Shown here piece by piece: positions 62,661 through 64,000 of a stretch of 64,000 bases of DNA. The stretch lies in assembly GCA_949361645.1 (NCBI GenBank), contig OX442417.1, positions 16,029,427-16,093,426 on the forward strand, written 5' to 3'. This DNA is from Spongilla lacustris (Eukaryota; Porifera; Demospongiae; Spongillida; Spongillidae). The stretch's first letter is position 1. Every line of letters starts with the position of its first letter. Position numbers and translations under genes: made by a program. The notes below the pieces were generated by a model. That model saw only the letters and a program-made list of their open reading frames with translations, was not told the DNA's origin and searched no databases.

Positions 62661-64000
62661 AATCTAATGAGGGGAGGGCCTCAGACATCCCAACAGATCT
62701 CAATCTTCAACTGATACCGGAACCATACAAGAAGAGCACTGGAGGGGAATGTCTTCCTACGAGATCCAGTCATTTACACTCGACCCTCTGAGGCAGAGGG
62801 AGATTATCCTGCACTGAGCATTCTATTTTGTGCAACTCTTAGGCCAGATGTCCAGAAGGTTGGATCAAAGTATGGGCTTAGGACACGGCATGCTGGAATC
62901 TCTTCAAGTTCTGCACTAAGTATTTTATGGTGCTGAAGTGTAAAATTGTCAATTTCGAATGGACAACATGGGAGTAAAGTCTCCGGTGGACAACTTCAGG
63001 TGGCCTGTTGCAATACCTATATGTAAGAGCACAGGCAAGATGATAAAGCTGCATGTTGCCAACCATGTGTTAGCTGAAGTTGTTAGCTTCTTGTGTACTC
63101 AAATCAAACACATCAGGAGAATGGTCCAGTTGCAATGGTGGATGGAACAACCTTAGTGCATTCTTAAAAGCTCCACAAAGCTGTCATTTGCCAGTAGAGC
63201 ACCATTGTGGAGAGGATTTTATCTAATGGAGTGGAAGAAGTACTTATCGAGCAGTTTGCTTTAAAAACACAGCAGATGGTACCATGGATACATGTTATAA
63301 TGCCTTTGGTATACACGACTGCTTTCAAAGTAAACTGAGAGCTGTTGTTCGACTTCACTGGAGGACAAGGGGACAGACATGGACCTCCTTATGCACGACC
63401 AGCTCTTCTCTGTGGCTATATAAACCCTGCCTTCCATTGCTTGCAACGTTTCTTGCATTGCTGCTCTCATTATGTGTGTGGAGTCCTACGGTGGACTGGC
63501 CGTCAAGCTCAGTGTCACGGTAACCTGGCAAACATGAGAACATCTCTACAGTCTTTCAGCATGGATTCTTGTATAGGCTCTTAAGTTGTTCCACCGTGCA
63601 AATTTATTCGGCCTCAGTGACAACATAATATACTTAGTCTACTATATCTCACATCAACACCTTCTGTCGGTTATGTACTTAGACTTGACTAACTTCTTAC
63701 TGACTTGTCATACCTGTACATAGTTTAGAGTGGCAGGAATCTCACCCCATTGATCAATCAATGGATTGTCACTATTGTATACACCAGGTCTTTCCACACT
63801 AACTCTCAGTTTGTCCAGCTGTTTAGAGAGCAGCTGGTGTAGTGCTGCTGTCAAGTCTTGCTACCTCCCGCCACCTCACTCTCTCCACTGTTCGGCCCAC
63901 CACACATTCTTTCAACAGCAGGACTGCTTCTACCATGTGCACATTGCTCCACCTTTGTGGATGACCACAGCAAGTACACACATGTGGTCCTAGTTCTTTT
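62661..64000. other. no gene seen
   Basis: Probably more decayed repeat sequence; 63730-63790 resembles 59090-59145. No coding sequence is recognised. Confidence 0.4.

Overview
The window looks like nuclear DNA of a marine invertebrate, most likely a sponge or another early-branching animal. The protein-coding genes are intron-split with many very short introns (often 55-90 bp). There is a canonical eukaryotic tRNA-Asp, three tandem G-protein alpha genes, and heavy loads of minisatellites, microsatellites, palindromic MITEs and broken transposons of kinds common in sponges and cnidarians. The species cannot be fixed from sequence alone. There is one 200-bp assembly gap (27159-27358).

Layout. 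1-4356: a 25-bp minisatellite interrupted by a 4.1-kb hAT-like composite element. 4457-6353 (+): C-terminal exons of a DPP8/DPP9-type dipeptidyl peptidase. 6638-8683 (-) and 11780-13750 (-): two paralogous PEAK/PRAG1-type pseudokinases; the first carries an N-terminal PWWP domain encoded partly in the same exon as the pseudokinase's N-terminal helix, an unexpected fusion. 13847-16932 (+): an LRRC71-like leucine-rich-repeat gene sharing a 96-bp head-to-head promoter with the second pseudokinase. 17133-19861 (-), 28410-32149 (+), 33825-36177 (+): three Gq-like G-alpha genes; the last two share recently homogenised exons and introns, the first has a frameshift in its last exon. 36543-37748 (-): ANP32-like acidic LRR nuclear protein. 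38722-42577 (+): phosphoserine aminotransferase (PSAT1). 43276-43347 (+): tRNA-Asp(GTC).

Transposon-rich spans lie at 8.8-11.7 kb, 20.9-28.1 kb and 43.7-64 kb. The last holds a C2H2 zinc-finger gene with a damaged C-terminal end, a TIR element with a 9-bp target duplication carrying a RecQ-like helicase fragment, a LANCL-like relic, two direct copies of a ~1.2-1.4-kb repeat, a 57-bp x10 minisatellite, and decayed Ty3/Gypsy and possible DIRS-like reverse transcriptase remains.

The genes do not form one pathway; they are ordinary neighbours. The G-alpha cluster is a functional family group, and the two pseudokinases are another. The most unusual items are the PWWP-pseudokinase fusion, the gene-conversion pattern in the G-alpha pair, the gene-fragment-carrying TIR element, and minisatellites that begin at splice donor sites and copy them.
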